64,000 bases of DNA, from NCBI GenBank assembly GCA_037367405.1, contig JAZKJV010003364.1, forward strand, positions 124,001 to 188,000. Direction: 5' to 3'. The notes beneath the pieces are model-generated. The model saw only the letters and a list, made by a program, of their open reading frames with translations. It did no database searches and was not told the DNA's origin. A program made the translations under genes and the position numbers. This document shows, one piece after another, positions 47,396 to 59,500 of the stretch. Position 1 is the stretch's first letter. The number at the start of each line of letters is the position of its first letter. The DNA comes from Ottelia alismoides. Lineage: Eukaryota > Streptophyta > Magnoliopsida > Alismatales > Hydrocharitaceae.

Positions 47396-49098
47396 TTATA
47401 CAAATATTTATATATTTAATCTCCTTGATTAATGATTTTAAATCTAAGTTGTCTTGTTTTTTGATACTTTGAAAGTTGATTCCTTATTCTAACTTTCAAA
47501 CCAGGAGATATACTTACCACTATATCTCTATAAAGATCTGATATCTCCTTCCACCTTTGTCACGCCTCAATAATACGAGAAATTGTAACTTTGGTGAAGG
47601 AAGCAAGAACTCCTTCCTCCTTGCAAGTCCAACTTGCATTTCCAAATTTGGTCTTTGACTCCTGAGCCCCATTCCTAAGGTGATGTTGACTCGTTATCAA
47701 TTGAATAACTGTCAACAGGAATAGCACTCGCTATATGCAATCCAATACCACCTAAAATCTATGAGGAACATCATTGAGGTTACTACTCATATGACATATC
47801 TCTGTTGAGAAGCAAAGAGTCTGATCCATGTGCGCTTGTACTTAAAAATTATGACGTCGCATAGGCATCTCAACCATACAATCCATGGTAATAGTACCCT
47901 TCACCTTGATAGGAAACCATGGATGCCATCTTATGATCATCCATATCCTTTTCAAATTTTGATTGATAATTTCAAATTACATTCTCATGAACAATCCTTC
48001 TAAGGGAAATCCTATCATTAATTATAGACCGTGAATTTTAATTGGATTATATGGATTTAATCATATTAAATCAACATGTATCCACTTCAACCAACAAACA
48101 ATTTCTTTCTTGATATTATTATATAGTATACACCCTCACAAGTATGTATTGTTCTCATTTAGTTGTTAAGAGTACATAATGACTTCTTATGCCACCCTTC
48201 TTTGAAATTGATCTAGGTAAGTCATAACGATTATGTTGATAGGGAGATCTTCCTTACCATGTAGGGTGCTAATTAGGTAACTTATTCAGCATATCCAGGT
48301 ATAGATGCCATCACCATTCCAGTTGACGACACCATAATTGGTACATATTGTACTCAAAGTTTTATCGATCGTTTGATCATACAATAAACTTTATATTAAT
48401 CACTCAAAAATTTAAGAATTTAAATCTTTTTCATTTTTTAAAAATTCTAGCATATCAAGCGACAAGTTGTTTTTGCATGTGAATTGTCTTACTACAACTA
48501 TAGCAGTTTCCAATCAGGGTTTGTCACGAAGCAATCATTCAATGAAACTTGTTGGTTATCAAATATATCTTTAAATAATTGATTCAAAATACAATTATGG
48601 TAAATTATATATATTCATGATTTATATTTATGAAACATACACTTAAAGTTGTCATCTAGATTATCTAATCATATTTCAACCTAACCCTACTTAGAATGTA
48701 ATATCTACAGGATCACATGAAATAAATTTGAGAAGTTTGTTGGTTTGATTGATGATATATATAATGTGTTTTTTTCATGTTTTATGACAAGAAAACAGTA
48801 ACTAAATTACCATCATTTACACTTACGAAATACATACAAAAATAATATATTGTGGGAGCTTTTCAAGTCCAAAGCAATGTCGGAGTTGCCAACATTTGGC
48901 TCACCATTTGGGGTCAGATACAAAAATTCTAAGCATGATTTAATATCCCAAAATTCATTCATATCAAGGCAAACAAGTATAAATATCGTATATGCAAAAA
49001 ATTGATTTGAAATCACATCTACATGAACAAACATGTTCTCGTGCTACATGATATCAAAAATATTGTTTCCCTAGAGTTTGTATCATATCTAATACCTT
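47396..49098 (-). other. Copia-2 leader region, unassigned content
   Basis: About 1.7 kb lies between the primer binding site and gag. It has no recognisable protein. The 48813-49034 minus frame matches nothing I know and is probably chance. Long leaders occur in some plant LTR elements, but part of this could be a further decayed insertion. Confidence 0.4.
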
Positions 49099-49118
49099 TA
49101 ACCAAGGCTCTGTTAGCC
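49099..49118 (-). other. Copia-2 primer binding site
   Basis: On the minus strand, GGCTAACAGAGCCTTGG follows two to three bases after the LTR end. It resembles the initiator-Met tRNA site of plant copia elements (TGGTATCAGAGC). The decayed site has become an AAGGCT/AGCCTT inverted repeat. Confidence 0.65.
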
Positions 49119-49120
49119 TT

Positions 49121-51057
49121 TGAAGGCAAGTGATTAGACCTTGCACATCACGGAAGCATGGAGATCGGATCATATCTGATCTAAGTTGACTAGTCATACT
49201 AGTCCATGGAGCGACATAAACTTAAAATTTTTTATGATATCACATGACTTTGAAACAATTATCAACCTATTTCATCAAGATCACATGAGAATAAGGTTTA
49301 CCTGCGTGATTGCCATCTTCTACTGTGTAAGCAAAGAGACCTCTTGTCTCAAGCCTGATCCGGTGAAGACGACACTTGTGGGCGTGTGCTTCTCACAATC
49401 CAAAAGGATGATCCGAGGGGAGAACCTCATTGTTTTGTCGCATGAAATTTACCACCTTCTTCAACAACACGAGGCATTGAAGAGTAAAAAAAACCATGAG
49501 AGATCGGTCTGGCAGCACGATGGCAGCGTGACAGCGATCGTTGTCTCCACAAACCCTAGGTAGGGGACTGTCATTAGGGTTTTTGGAGAGAGAGAGTGTC
49601 GTGTGGTGTATTGAGAGACAGAGAGAGAAGATGAATTTTCAGCTCTTGAAAATTCTCTTCTTATTGTGTTGTTGAAACTTGAGAAGGTTATGGTTACCTT
49701 CTCTTTTATAATAAATTGGATGGCTAGGATGCACTCAATCTCCAAGAAACATGTAATTATCAAGAATATGAGTTGAAGACAATCTTCAACTAATGTAATC
49801 TTCAGAAGGCATTCTCTAACACATAGAATTGGATAAGGAGTAGCCTCCTTCCCAATTTAAGATGGATGACCACCATGATAGGAGCCACCATGGTCATCAA
49901 CTCCATATTAGGAGAAGGAGGCTTCTACTCTTTTTCCTAATATGGTGTAATCTCCATTAACACCAAATATTCTATATGTTATATATTTTCTAGTTGAATT
50001 ATCATCAATAAATTCCAATTTGTCTGTGATAATTGCAAGATAGAGCATTGGCAATTATGAATCATATTCTACCATCCAAAACTAAATGTATATCACATTT
50101 ACATTTAATTAAATATATGAATCCAAGTAACAATAACATTGAAATTGTGAATCCAATTCACAATTCACTCTCTCTCTCTCTCTATGATATTTTGAATCTA
50201 ATCATCATTATCCATGACTATTATGGATAGTTTTACCAACATTAATCTCATGTACGATAATTATATCCAATGTGTTTACCTTAGAGGTCTCTCTACACAT
50301 GTCTAAATAATGTGTATCACCTCCACATTATCTATGATAATTAGATCCAATTTAATCATCATTATTTCTCTTTATTTTTTAATGCTCTGATATTGTCTCT
50401 AACAGAACGATCCTTGAACTCTTTCAAGAATAATATGCCTTCTCTACGGATACTTGGAGATAAGGTCAGGGTGACTGTATATGCCATATATAATATCTTG
50501 AATAGTGAGATTTAATAACATATCCAGATCTAAGAGACCTATCAGTATATCGAATCATGTTATTGCATCTGAATCATATTCAGATCATTGTCTACCATTT
50601 GGACCAAGATTGGATAACCGGTCTACTGAATGGAGTTATAAAATCCAAACTTGTTTCATTACTCGCTCAGAATGGAAGCATCATGGTATACAATTGATTA
50701 AGATGGCATCATCCTAGAGTATTCCCAATACCCGTACATCTTGCACATTGGAAAATCTTTATAAGACCATAAATTTTGATCATATTTGAACTGTCAACTT
50801 TATGGTTTAATCATTAAGTTTCCCATTCGATCACTGAGAGTTAGTATTGATCTCATATGCTTTCCAAAAGCATATATCATACCTACAAATCATGTCCTTA
50901 TTCCAAGGCAAAACGACTATCGATGAAATTTGTTTGGTCCCAATATCTCATGAGTGAGCTCATATCTTTCGCTTCAGTAGTGAACCATTATGTTCCCTTT
51001 GAAAGACAATGTTACTCATATGACCTCATATGCAAACCAGCTCGCAGGTGTATGCGT
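49121..51057 (-). repeat. Copia-2 5' LTR, lacking its first part
   Basis: It is reverse complement to the LTR at 3967-6610 from about 4510 to its end. The last shared block contains the CGAGCTGG motif near 51035. The first 530 bp of the family LTR are missing or unrecognisable beyond 51057. A TATA box (TTATAAAAG, minus) lies at 49703-49711. It differs from the CTATATAAG type of copia-1, and this LTR agrees better with 61787-63228 in that part. Confidence 0.78.
49703..49711 (-). promoter_or_regulatory. TATA box of copia-2 5' LTR
   Basis: The minus strand reads TTATAAAAGAGAAGG; the same sequence is at 62363-62371 in the third LTR. It points leftwards into copia-2. Confidence 0.45.
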
Positions 51058-52081
51058 GAGATCCCTAGTACTACTACCCAATAATTTCTCAAATTTTGCT
51101 CTGATCCAGTAACCAAATTAGAGGAATGACAGTACCAACTTGTAGTGATCGTCAAGGCCTTTCCAATGAGCACATGAAGGTCTATATCGAAGTCTGTATG
51201 GGAGAGAAACATGCAAATTACATGTGGGATATGGCTACAAGGATCAGGATCCAAATCGCATCCATTTAATGTTTAACCCCTACATAAGGAGCGGATGGGA
51301 TAAGTGGTTAGAACACTTAACCACTTTGCTTGAGCCACCACCACCTCACTGGAGTGCTGTCATGGAGCACATTCGTTGCGACCGATCAGATGACGAAGTA
51401 CACCGTCTCCAAAAGCTTAGAGTGTGGATCATCGTGAACACATTCGTGTTCCACAAAATGCTATAGAACTCTCGTTTCGAACAAAAGAATCTCACAGGAG
51501 AACGTTCCCATAGGTACATTTTTCCATGCTTTCAGATCCGGGTGTAATTTAGACCTTATATTGTGGATAATATATAGAACCCATGTATGTTGTTGAAATC
51601 ATGTTTGATGGGTTTTCTTCTCGGAAACCATATTGTATTGTATCACATTTTTGTGATTTCCCGTTGAACTGCTAAATGCATGGGGAAAGCAAAAAATATA
51701 TGGTTGTACCTTGGGTAACATCACGAATAAGGGGTGTGATTTGTTTCACGATCAAAGTGACTTCGTGGATGTCGCCAGAGACGAGTCCAACTATTGTTAA
51801 GATAGATGATCGATCATGCCTGATCGATTATTCCTAATCGATTATTCCTGATAGATCATGCCCTATTAGTTGATCAATTATGCCAGCCTAGAATGATAGA
51901 TCATGCATTTGGGGTTGATCGATCATCTTAGATTTGGACCCATATTGGAACCAAATTTGAGGCCCAAAAGGCTGTAGAATATTCTATAACATTGTAATAT
52001 TTTATAAATGCCTGATTTATGTAAATAAATTGATAAATAATTGATATGGGTCCATTATGAGTTAAAGTGAAATAACATCGA
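51058..52081. other. Unassigned segment, possibly an LTR fragment
   Basis: This kilobase matches neither the copia LTR nor the gypsy LTRs. The plus strand contains an inverted repeat (AAGTGGTTA ... TTAACCACTT, 51301-51326), a C/A-rich stretch and then a segment around 51500-51560 with GAACGTTCCC and ATGCTTTCAGATCC. These recall the 5' leader part of some plant copia LTRs, but I could not confirm it. The 51224-51466 frame shows no domain. The GATCGAT-type repeats are listed separately. Confidence 0.3.
51806..51930. repeat. Degenerate GATCGATTATTCC-type minisatellite
   Basis: Seven or eight units based on TGATCGATCATGCC / TGATCGATTATTCC occur in 125 bp, with palindromic GATCGATC cores at both ends (near 51809 and 51917). 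Spacing is irregular (about 14-30 bp). Confidence 0.65.
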
Positions 52082-53855
52082 TGTGATCTCCATTTCTTCA
52101 CCATTATTTTTTTGCCTTAAAAACCCTAGCCAATGCATGTAAATACCATTAATTTGCACAAACTAACATTCATTCTTTGTTATATAAATATTGTATAAAA
52201 TACTACTTTTAATGCTAAAATTATAGAATAAAGAAAAGAAAAGAAAAGGAATAAAATGTCAAAGGTATTTTATGACCCTAAATCCCGAGACCAAGTCAAG
52301 AATTGATTTGGTCGACAAGGAATAAAGTAGGGGAGATAAGGGTCGAAAGTCACCAATAAAATCTCATTTATTTATTCATCATTTATTCATATTTTTGGGA
52401 CCTATTTTATTTTGCACTTTTTATACCTCAAATAAAGAAACTTTGTATATTAAAGTTGTGAATAATAATATGTAGAAAAATACAAAATTGATTTCATACA
52501 AAAATAATATACAATGTACTTTTTATACTCTAAATAAAAAGCCAAAATCCCAATTTCCCATGCCCATATCTCCCAAAAAACTCAAAATATATCAAAATCA
52601 CGAAACTTTTAATAATCTATTTAATGAAGTTGGTTTCATATTTTTTGGAGTTAAGGTGTAAAAGTTAGATTTTGGACCCTAATTGTACAATATACATGAA
52701 TAAAAAATTTATTTTATTAATACTTCATTCTTTTTAAAATTTTATATTTTTAAATTTTGTAAACATTATTTATAATATATGCACACATTAAAACAAAATA
52801 AAACAATAAATAAAATATTAAAATAAAATACTAATAGGCATATAAATTAATAAAATAAAATAATAAAATGAAAATTACAAAATAAAAATAAAATACTCAA
52901 AAACATAGGTAAATATACCTATAAATGGAACCCTAAAACTAAACTTGTAATTTAAAACCTCAGAAAATTAAACAAAAATCATAATAAAAAACTATACAAA
53001 ATAATAAACATTTTTCATTTTATAAATTATAATTAATAATAATTTGTTAATTAATTTTGAATTATATTTGATTTTTACTCTAATTTTGTATTTTCTGTTG
53101 ACTTGGGCCAATCAGGAGAGAGGGCGAATTGATCGACATCAACTCCCCAGTCTCCCCTTGGTTCCTGCGACGTCCAACATTTGCCTCGACTTCTCCATGT
53201 TGTCTTGCTTGAGTCTTTCACCAATTTATCGAGATCTCTTAATGAGATTTCATCTCTGATCGTTAGGCTTTCACGCGTGCTTGATTCCTTTGGCTTCGGT
53301 CCAAGGATTCGAGAGATCTGCTCAATTAAAAGTCACCCCCTATTTAACATCTCCACCATCCAACTTTCAAATATGATCCCTCTTTTGCCTATTTGGCCTA
53401 AATCTTGGTCTGAAGTGGACATCCTGGAGACAACAAGAGGAGATCCAGCCCCTTTGCACAGAATCTGGTGTTGAATCGAGGTCGGTCCGCTACTCCGCCA
53501 CTATCCTCACCAGAGCTCTTGCTCCTGGTTGTATATCACAGGTGAGATTCTATTTTCTTCACGCTTTCAATTCCTTAGTCTAGATGTAGCCTAGAACCCC
53601 TTTGTATCTCGCTCGATTCTGTTCATGAACACGTAAAATCACATTTCACCATACGGTGGAGCTCCTGCTCTGCTGCCCATTCGTCTTCCTTGATACGCAT
53701 CTGCTTTGCCTTACACCTCCACAAGCTCCCCCTTCGCCTGCTTTACGCCCGAGACTAATTCATTCACCTTGATCCTGCATGAATGAATTAAGTGCGTCCT
53801 TATTGCAGTAGATTACTTGTTCAGGTAGGTTGAGGTTATCTTTACTTGAGCTATA
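52082..53855 (+). repeat. Partial gypsy LTR (LTR-h)
   Basis: It begins TGTGATCTCC and carries the shared GTAGGGGAGATAAGG block (52327) and CCAAT (53112). It also has a TATA-like CTATTTAACA (53340) and a donor-like CACAG/GTGAG (53538-53546). The last AT-rich third is missing: integrase sequence follows within 200-300 bp. It is either the 5' LTR of Athila-J after a large internal deletion, or an unrelated LTR brought next to it. Its marked difference from LTR-i favours caution. The right edge lies between 53560 and 53855. Confidence 0.6.
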
Positions 53856-54560
53856 GACAACAAAACTATCTGTAAATTTGTGAGGGTGGATATCATTTCT
53901 TGTTTCGTGGTCTTCGAGGTTTTGGTCTCTGATGAAAGTAGCCATTTTGTAAACTAAGATCTGAAGAAGTTGTAGAAAGACTATAGCTTCGAACACCATG
54001 TCACTAGTCCATACCACCCACAATCCAATGGCATGGTTGAGGTGTTGAATAAGGAAGTAAAGAGCATTCTACAGAATCTCATCCGTCTCGACGCGAAGAA
54101 CTAGTCCCAACTCTTTGACCAAGTTCTGTGGGCTTACCAAACAACTTACAAGACTCCACTAGGTACTTCCATGTTCAGGATGGTTTTTGGGAAGCCATGC
54201 CATGTTCCCCCAGAGTTAGTATATAAATCATAGAGGTCTATTAAGTAGATGAATTGGAACAGATACTTGGGTCACAAACATAGAGAGGTGGGCTTGAATG
54301 AGCTAGTGGATATCCGAAATTGAGCGTACGACAACAACGTTATCTACAAGAAAGAAGTGAAGACATGGCCTGATAAACACATCAGGAAGAAGGTCTTTAC
54401 CCCTTGGAAGAAGGTATGATTGTTTAATGCAAAGTTGAAGATCTTTCAATGCAAATTGAATCAATATGGGATGTGTTGTCCGAGAAATGCACGAGAGCGG
54501 TAGCATTGAGATCTCATAACTCACTGAGGGTGCAGCAACATTTCTTGTTAGTAGGCAACT
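53856..54560 (+). pseudogene. Athila-J integrase C-terminal part
   Basis: The second catalytic block reads V-S-D-E-S-S-H-F (about 53915) and the third lies in V-L-N-K-E-V-K-S (about 54046). W-A-Y-Q-T-T-Y-K-T-P-L-G (54131), F-G-K-P-C-H-V-P-P-E-L (54188) and D-K-H-I-R-K-K-V-F (54370) follow. All line up with 25490-26060 of Athila-P. At two places the family's Trp codon is TAG (54101, 54418). Nothing upstream of the second block remains. Confidence 0.82.
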
Positions 54561-54753
54561 ATTGAAATCGTTCGTTGGACCAAACGATTAGTTGCAAAGA
54601 GTTGAGGAAATCTTCATGCATGAAGTAGATCCAGAAGACATACCAACATGCTCTGCATGATACCATGCACATATACACTTCACCTCTCAGAATTTTCATG
54701 AGTGCTCTAACACCTAAACACATTTTACCCAATCCCATCTCCCTTGCACTTTG

Positions 54754-54970
54754 TATACATAGGCAAAGGCCTGAGTATAGGGGGTTAATGTCCACTTTGT
54801 GTATATTCATTATCTCTCTTTTTTCCCTCGACTGCCTTATTTTTGCTCTTTTCTATACTTAGGCTGACTAGAGCCTAAGAATAAGAGGGAAGGGGACTTT
54901 TATACCACTCATTTCTTCTTTTTCACCCATTTATCCTTAGCATACACTAAATATAGGGGAAGCGAATTGC
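54754..54970 (+). repeat. Hairpin plus polypurine modules in Athila-J
   Basis: Module 1 at 54754-54785 is TATACATAGGC, short loop, GCCTGAGTATA, then GGGGG. Module 2 at 54854-54895 is TATACTTAGGC, loop, GCCTAAGAATA, then AGAGGGAAGGGG. A weaker third (54936-54968) ends in AAATATAGGGGAAG. It is the same plan as 26423-26905. The arms have changed together in part (AGGC/GCCT here, AGGG/CCCT or GGAT/ATCC there). Confidence 0.75.
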
Positions 54971-55405
54971 ATTTTTGTACATACTCTATATTGCATTATA
55001 CTATATTGTGTCGTACTTTCTGTATATAATACTTGTGTTCTACGGTTATATAAGGTAATTATTACAAAACTTTAAAAATTGTAAAATATGTATAATATGT
55101 ATAATCCTTGTACGGGATGTACAATTCTCAAAAAAGGAAAAATGAACAAATAAAAAATGAAATATGAAAAAAAATAAAAAAATGTATCTGATGCATCCGT
55201 ACTTCATTCAACATATCATGCATATGCATTGGTGAAAAGTCATCAGATTTAGAACCGGATTGTGAGTGGTAATTGAGAGTGGATTTGACTTGGCCTGAAT
55301 CCACTTAATTTCCATAGGAACGTCACTAAGAAGTCTGATTTTAGACGCATGTCCTATACTTAATTCTCTGAGTTCCGCATGATAGTGTTAAGACTTTGAC
55401 TCTTA

Positions 55406-55649
55406 GGGGGCGTTCTATTCAAGAATAAACAAGAATAAGAATGGGGAATAAGGACAATAAAGGTCTATTCTCTATTCGATTTGAAAGATAGGAATAAGGA
55501 TAACAAAGTGAAATAAGGGTAGGAAAGGTGGAACAAATATAGGAATAATGGTGGAATAAGATAAAATAATGGGATGCAATGTCTTGGGAACCGCATTAGG
55601 CAGGGAATTGACCCTTATTCTAGTTCTTATTCTCAAAACAAATAGGGCC
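55406..55649. mobile_element. Harbinger/Tourist-like MITE, 244 bp
   Basis: The left end, TTA/GGGGGCGTTCTATTC, and the reverse complement of the right end, TTA/AGGCCCTATTTG, form imperfect terminal inverted repeats. TTA on both sides (55403-55405, 55650-55652) is the typical 3 bp target duplication of PIF/Harbinger elements. The body is rich in GGAATAAGG-type runs and encodes nothing. It would be moved by a transposase made elsewhere. It lies in the 3' region of Athila-J and is absent from the matching part of Athila-P. Confidence 0.75.
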
Positions 55650-56550
55650 TTAATGTCTAAAATGATTGCCTCATTCTGAGTACAACTCTTGAATAGAGAA
55701 TTAATCTGGACTCTAGCAATACACACTTACCTCAACTCAAATGGGGTGTTGGAAGAATGTGTGGTTTCTTCTGGTATCTTGGACATCTAAAGACCAACGT
55801 ATAGGTTGAAATAAAGCTTCGAATGAGGAATAATATATTATTACTTAGCTGTTCAGTCGAGGTGGGGCCAATCCAACCAATTGATATGGTTGTTTGATCT
55901 TGTGACGTGAAGAAAAAAAATATAAAAATACCCTAAATAAATGTATAAAAATTCAAAAAAAAAACCCTCCAAAATAAATGAAGAGAAAAAATTGAAAATC
56001 CCAAATTTCTTGACCACAATGGTCCATTGCCTGCATAGCGAATACTTGGCTGCACTTGTCAGGCTTTGAATAGGAAACTTAGCTACATTGGCTAGGATCC
56101 AATTTCTTCTCTATATCTCCTTTTTGTTAGCGCTAGCAATACTTGAACTTAGAAGGAAATGTCTGACTCCTCGAGGATAAGTTACTGGAGGAGAGAATTG
56201 CATGGTAAAAAGTTTGAAATTTTGATCAGGAAGATATAACACCTTTCATAGATAAGAGACAATTGTTCAATATTCATCGAGTATGCTTTGGGAGGGGTGG
56301 ATTTAAGATGACTTCTGAGCTGAACCTGTTTAGAGACTTGTAGAACTTTGAGATGACCTCAACCTGTACAGTGACTTGTATAACTTAGAGACTGTTAATT
56401 TTACTGTCCAAATTTTCACATGAGTTTTGCCAAACGATTAATCCAAATGTCAGATTGCACTTCATTTTCGCCTTTTGTTCATGATCATAGTATGGAACTC
56501 AATCTCATTTCACAACGTCATTCTTTAGTTGCTCGTGGAAGAGCAAGGTT

Positions 56551-56563
56551 TAAGTATAGGGGG
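56551..56563 (+). other. Polypurine tract of Athila-J
   Basis: TAAGTATAGGGGG lies three bases before the LTR start TGAATATATG. It is preceded by a short hairpin (TTGCTC ... GAGCAA, 56529-56546), so the true tract has the same hairpin-purine plan as the upstream modules. Confidence 0.7.
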
Positions 56564-56566
56564 TTA

Positions 56567-59500
56567 TGAATATATGATTCATCACTCTAATTAGTTTAAA
56601 ATAAAGCCTCATCCCAAAGTAATTACATGCATTCATATGTTTGTAACTAATAATTAATATTGATGCACTTGTAAATAATTTGCATAAATTAACACTTCAT
56701 TTTCCATTCATATTCAATTATAAATATTCAGCTAACTTCACACTTTTTTTAATTAATTCACACTAACTCCAATTTACACGAACTAGCTCTATTTTGTACA
56801 TATCATTACTATCAATCAATGAGAAATTCAAAAAATACTAACTTGTATATATGTGAAATTAACCCATACCCTAATTTCAATATTGAAAGTTATAAATGTT
56901 GATATCTCTCACATATAGTATCCAATTTCACTCTTCTCACTTTTGTATTAATGAGCATTCAATTATATGCAAACTAAGATTAAATTCAAGAGAATCAGAC
57001 TTTATTTTTGAAATTTTGATTTCTGGACCGAACTGTATAACTATATATTGTACATATTTAATGATTTGGACTTATTAGTTCATGGGCATATTAAACTCAT
57101 ATTTATTTATGCATTTATTTATTCATTTCTTTAACTCATCTCATGATTTAACTTACCTCATAAAAAACAAAATTATGAAAATAACATAAAAGTCGAAAAA
57201 AGAGATCCTGACTTGAGCCCAATGACATATTCATATATAAATAATTCACAACACTAATTTATTTTGACCTTTACTTAACGAGTAAAAACTCAAAAAATGT
57301 ATTTGTTTCTTTACATTATTCTACATCATGTTTGATTTTTGCATGTATTTATTATTTTATAGAAAACTAAATAAAAAATTATAAAACAAAAGCAATTGAT
57401 ATTTTATATACACGAAATATCACACAAAAAGTCATAACATACACAGTTGATTTCATTAGCATTTGAGTCCTTCATGAATATTTTAGAGTGCATTTAGATT
57501 AACATTTTTCATTTTGGAAGTTTTTGCATTGGATGTCATTTTCTTTTTTTATGCATTTATCTTTATTTTTCCCAGTCATGGTCAAGGTCAAAGTCCATGT
57601 GGTGCCACATCACTGGTCCACTTCAACATCTGGTCAAACCTGTACTCACCCCAGTCAACCCCAATTGTCCTTAACGCTTCCAATCCTAGCTGTTGGATTT
57701 TCCCAAATCAAGCCACCATACTTTTTCCAGCATGCGCCTTAGCTTTCTCACGTGCATAGCACGTGACCCATCCCGATGACTGTATCATAAGAGATCCAAC
57801 GGTCCACGACTTTCCCATTACCTCCAGCCGCCATCACGACCACTATTTATAGCCTATGTTCGACCTCCTCACCGATCAACCTAACTATTGACAACTCTCC
57901 AACAAATCTCCAAAATTCGAACCTCCTAATCCAACCCTTCTCTCAATGTTATCCTCTCCTTAAAAGCAATCCTCTCCGACTTCTAACGACTGCAACCACA
58001 CCAACCCAAACCCACTACATATGCTCTAAATTTCATCTTAACATTGTCTACATTGCCAACTTCCTCCTTTATACCTTTCCAACAAATCTCCAACGGCTAT
58101 TTCCCCAAACCATCGTGATAAACCCAATCACCAAATATCAAGCAACCAATCCCCCTTCCTTCCACGACTCCTCTCCTACAAATACCCAAAGGTTTCCTCC
58201 GACCAAATTTTATCCACCTTCATCTCCGTCTACCTAATGCGATAGATAGAGAGAGAGAGAGATAGCTCAAGGGTGGGGAGTTAGGTGACAACTAGGTGAC
58301 AGCGACCACGTTATTCTCCAGCAAAGACCATCTTGTATGTGTGATACATAACCACCCAACTTGTGTAGTTGTTGCTCTTCCTGCAAGCAACTGATCCTCG
58401 ACGTTGTCCCACAAAACCTCTTAGGTGAAGATCGAAGAGCGACCAAGCATCTCCTCCAACCCATTAGGCGTACATGTTTACCCTATATTTTCTTTATTCT
58501 TCTTCTGTTTCCCCCCTTCCTCTTCTTTCTTCTTTCTCTTAACGTTTTCTATGCTAACTATCCCTTAAAACTACCTCTTCAATCCCAAATCAATCCAACA
58601 GCTAATCGATCAAACAACCTTCATCCTCATCCACTTCAGCTCCTTGTTTCTTCTTCTTCCTTCCATCCTCTTCCCCCTCTATCCGAGATCGTGGCTGGAG
58701 GAGAGCTCTGGTCCACCACGAAACTTAAAGAGCACACATGCACCCTTCTCGTGCTTCACATTGGACCAAGTCCAATGCACTTGAGTCCCTTTCTTCATGT
58801 AGGGATCATGACATAGGACCGTCAGTCGGAGACACTTCACTCCCCCACTGTACGGAGACAAACCATCACCATCGGACGTCGATCATATGTTGGCCACCTA
58901 GTGTTACTGCATCCGTCCCATTGTGGTGCCTTGATTCATGCTTCGACTTTTCGGACAACTTCATCGATTGTAGAAGACAATACCCAGGAGTTTTCTACAT
59001 ACAATGTTTGATAAGGGACAATCCTGATCAAGACCATCCATTTATGCCTCAACTGCATCACTTGGATCACCAAATCAAATGCATTAGGATCAACGATGCA
59101 AGCCCATCCTGGCATGTAGCCTCAGGTGGATCCAGAGCAAGTCTCAGCAAGCCACATGGAGCTTCAGGTTTCCAAGCATCCTTCATGACACGAACCATGC
59201 CCTGGTAATGTGTTTCACACGTGTGTGAGGGGATTTTTTAACAACACCCTTCCCTCTCTAATGAATTACCAGGGACCCTTAGATGTTCCACGTATGCGGC
59301 CTGGTAGTATTGCATAACGGACCCCCACACTTCTTGGAATCCACGCGAATAACATCATAGAGGGCAAAATTATGCAATGCACCCTACCAATTTTCCCTAA
59401 TTTCAAAGGCATCCCTCTAAAGGTCCATTTTGTTCAGATTTCGTTTAATTTTACGATGTTTTTGCCCCTGGGCTTGTTTTCTCTATATATTGAGCAAGTG

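Larger units (their letters stand above)
54561..56550 (+). other. Athila-J 3' non-coding region
   Basis: It corresponds to 26249-28856 of Athila-P, with shared landmarks at 55811 and 56140. It contains two clear hairpin plus polypurine modules, a weaker third, a MITE at 55406-55649, and a repeated GGCTGCACTTG / AGCTACATTGG motif near 56050-56090. No gene was seen. Confidence 0.6.

Noticed and set aside
58361..59208. ORFs of 151 and 156 residues as host genes.
   Set aside because: They overlap in different frames inside LTR-i, start in C/T-rich leader sequence and show no domain.
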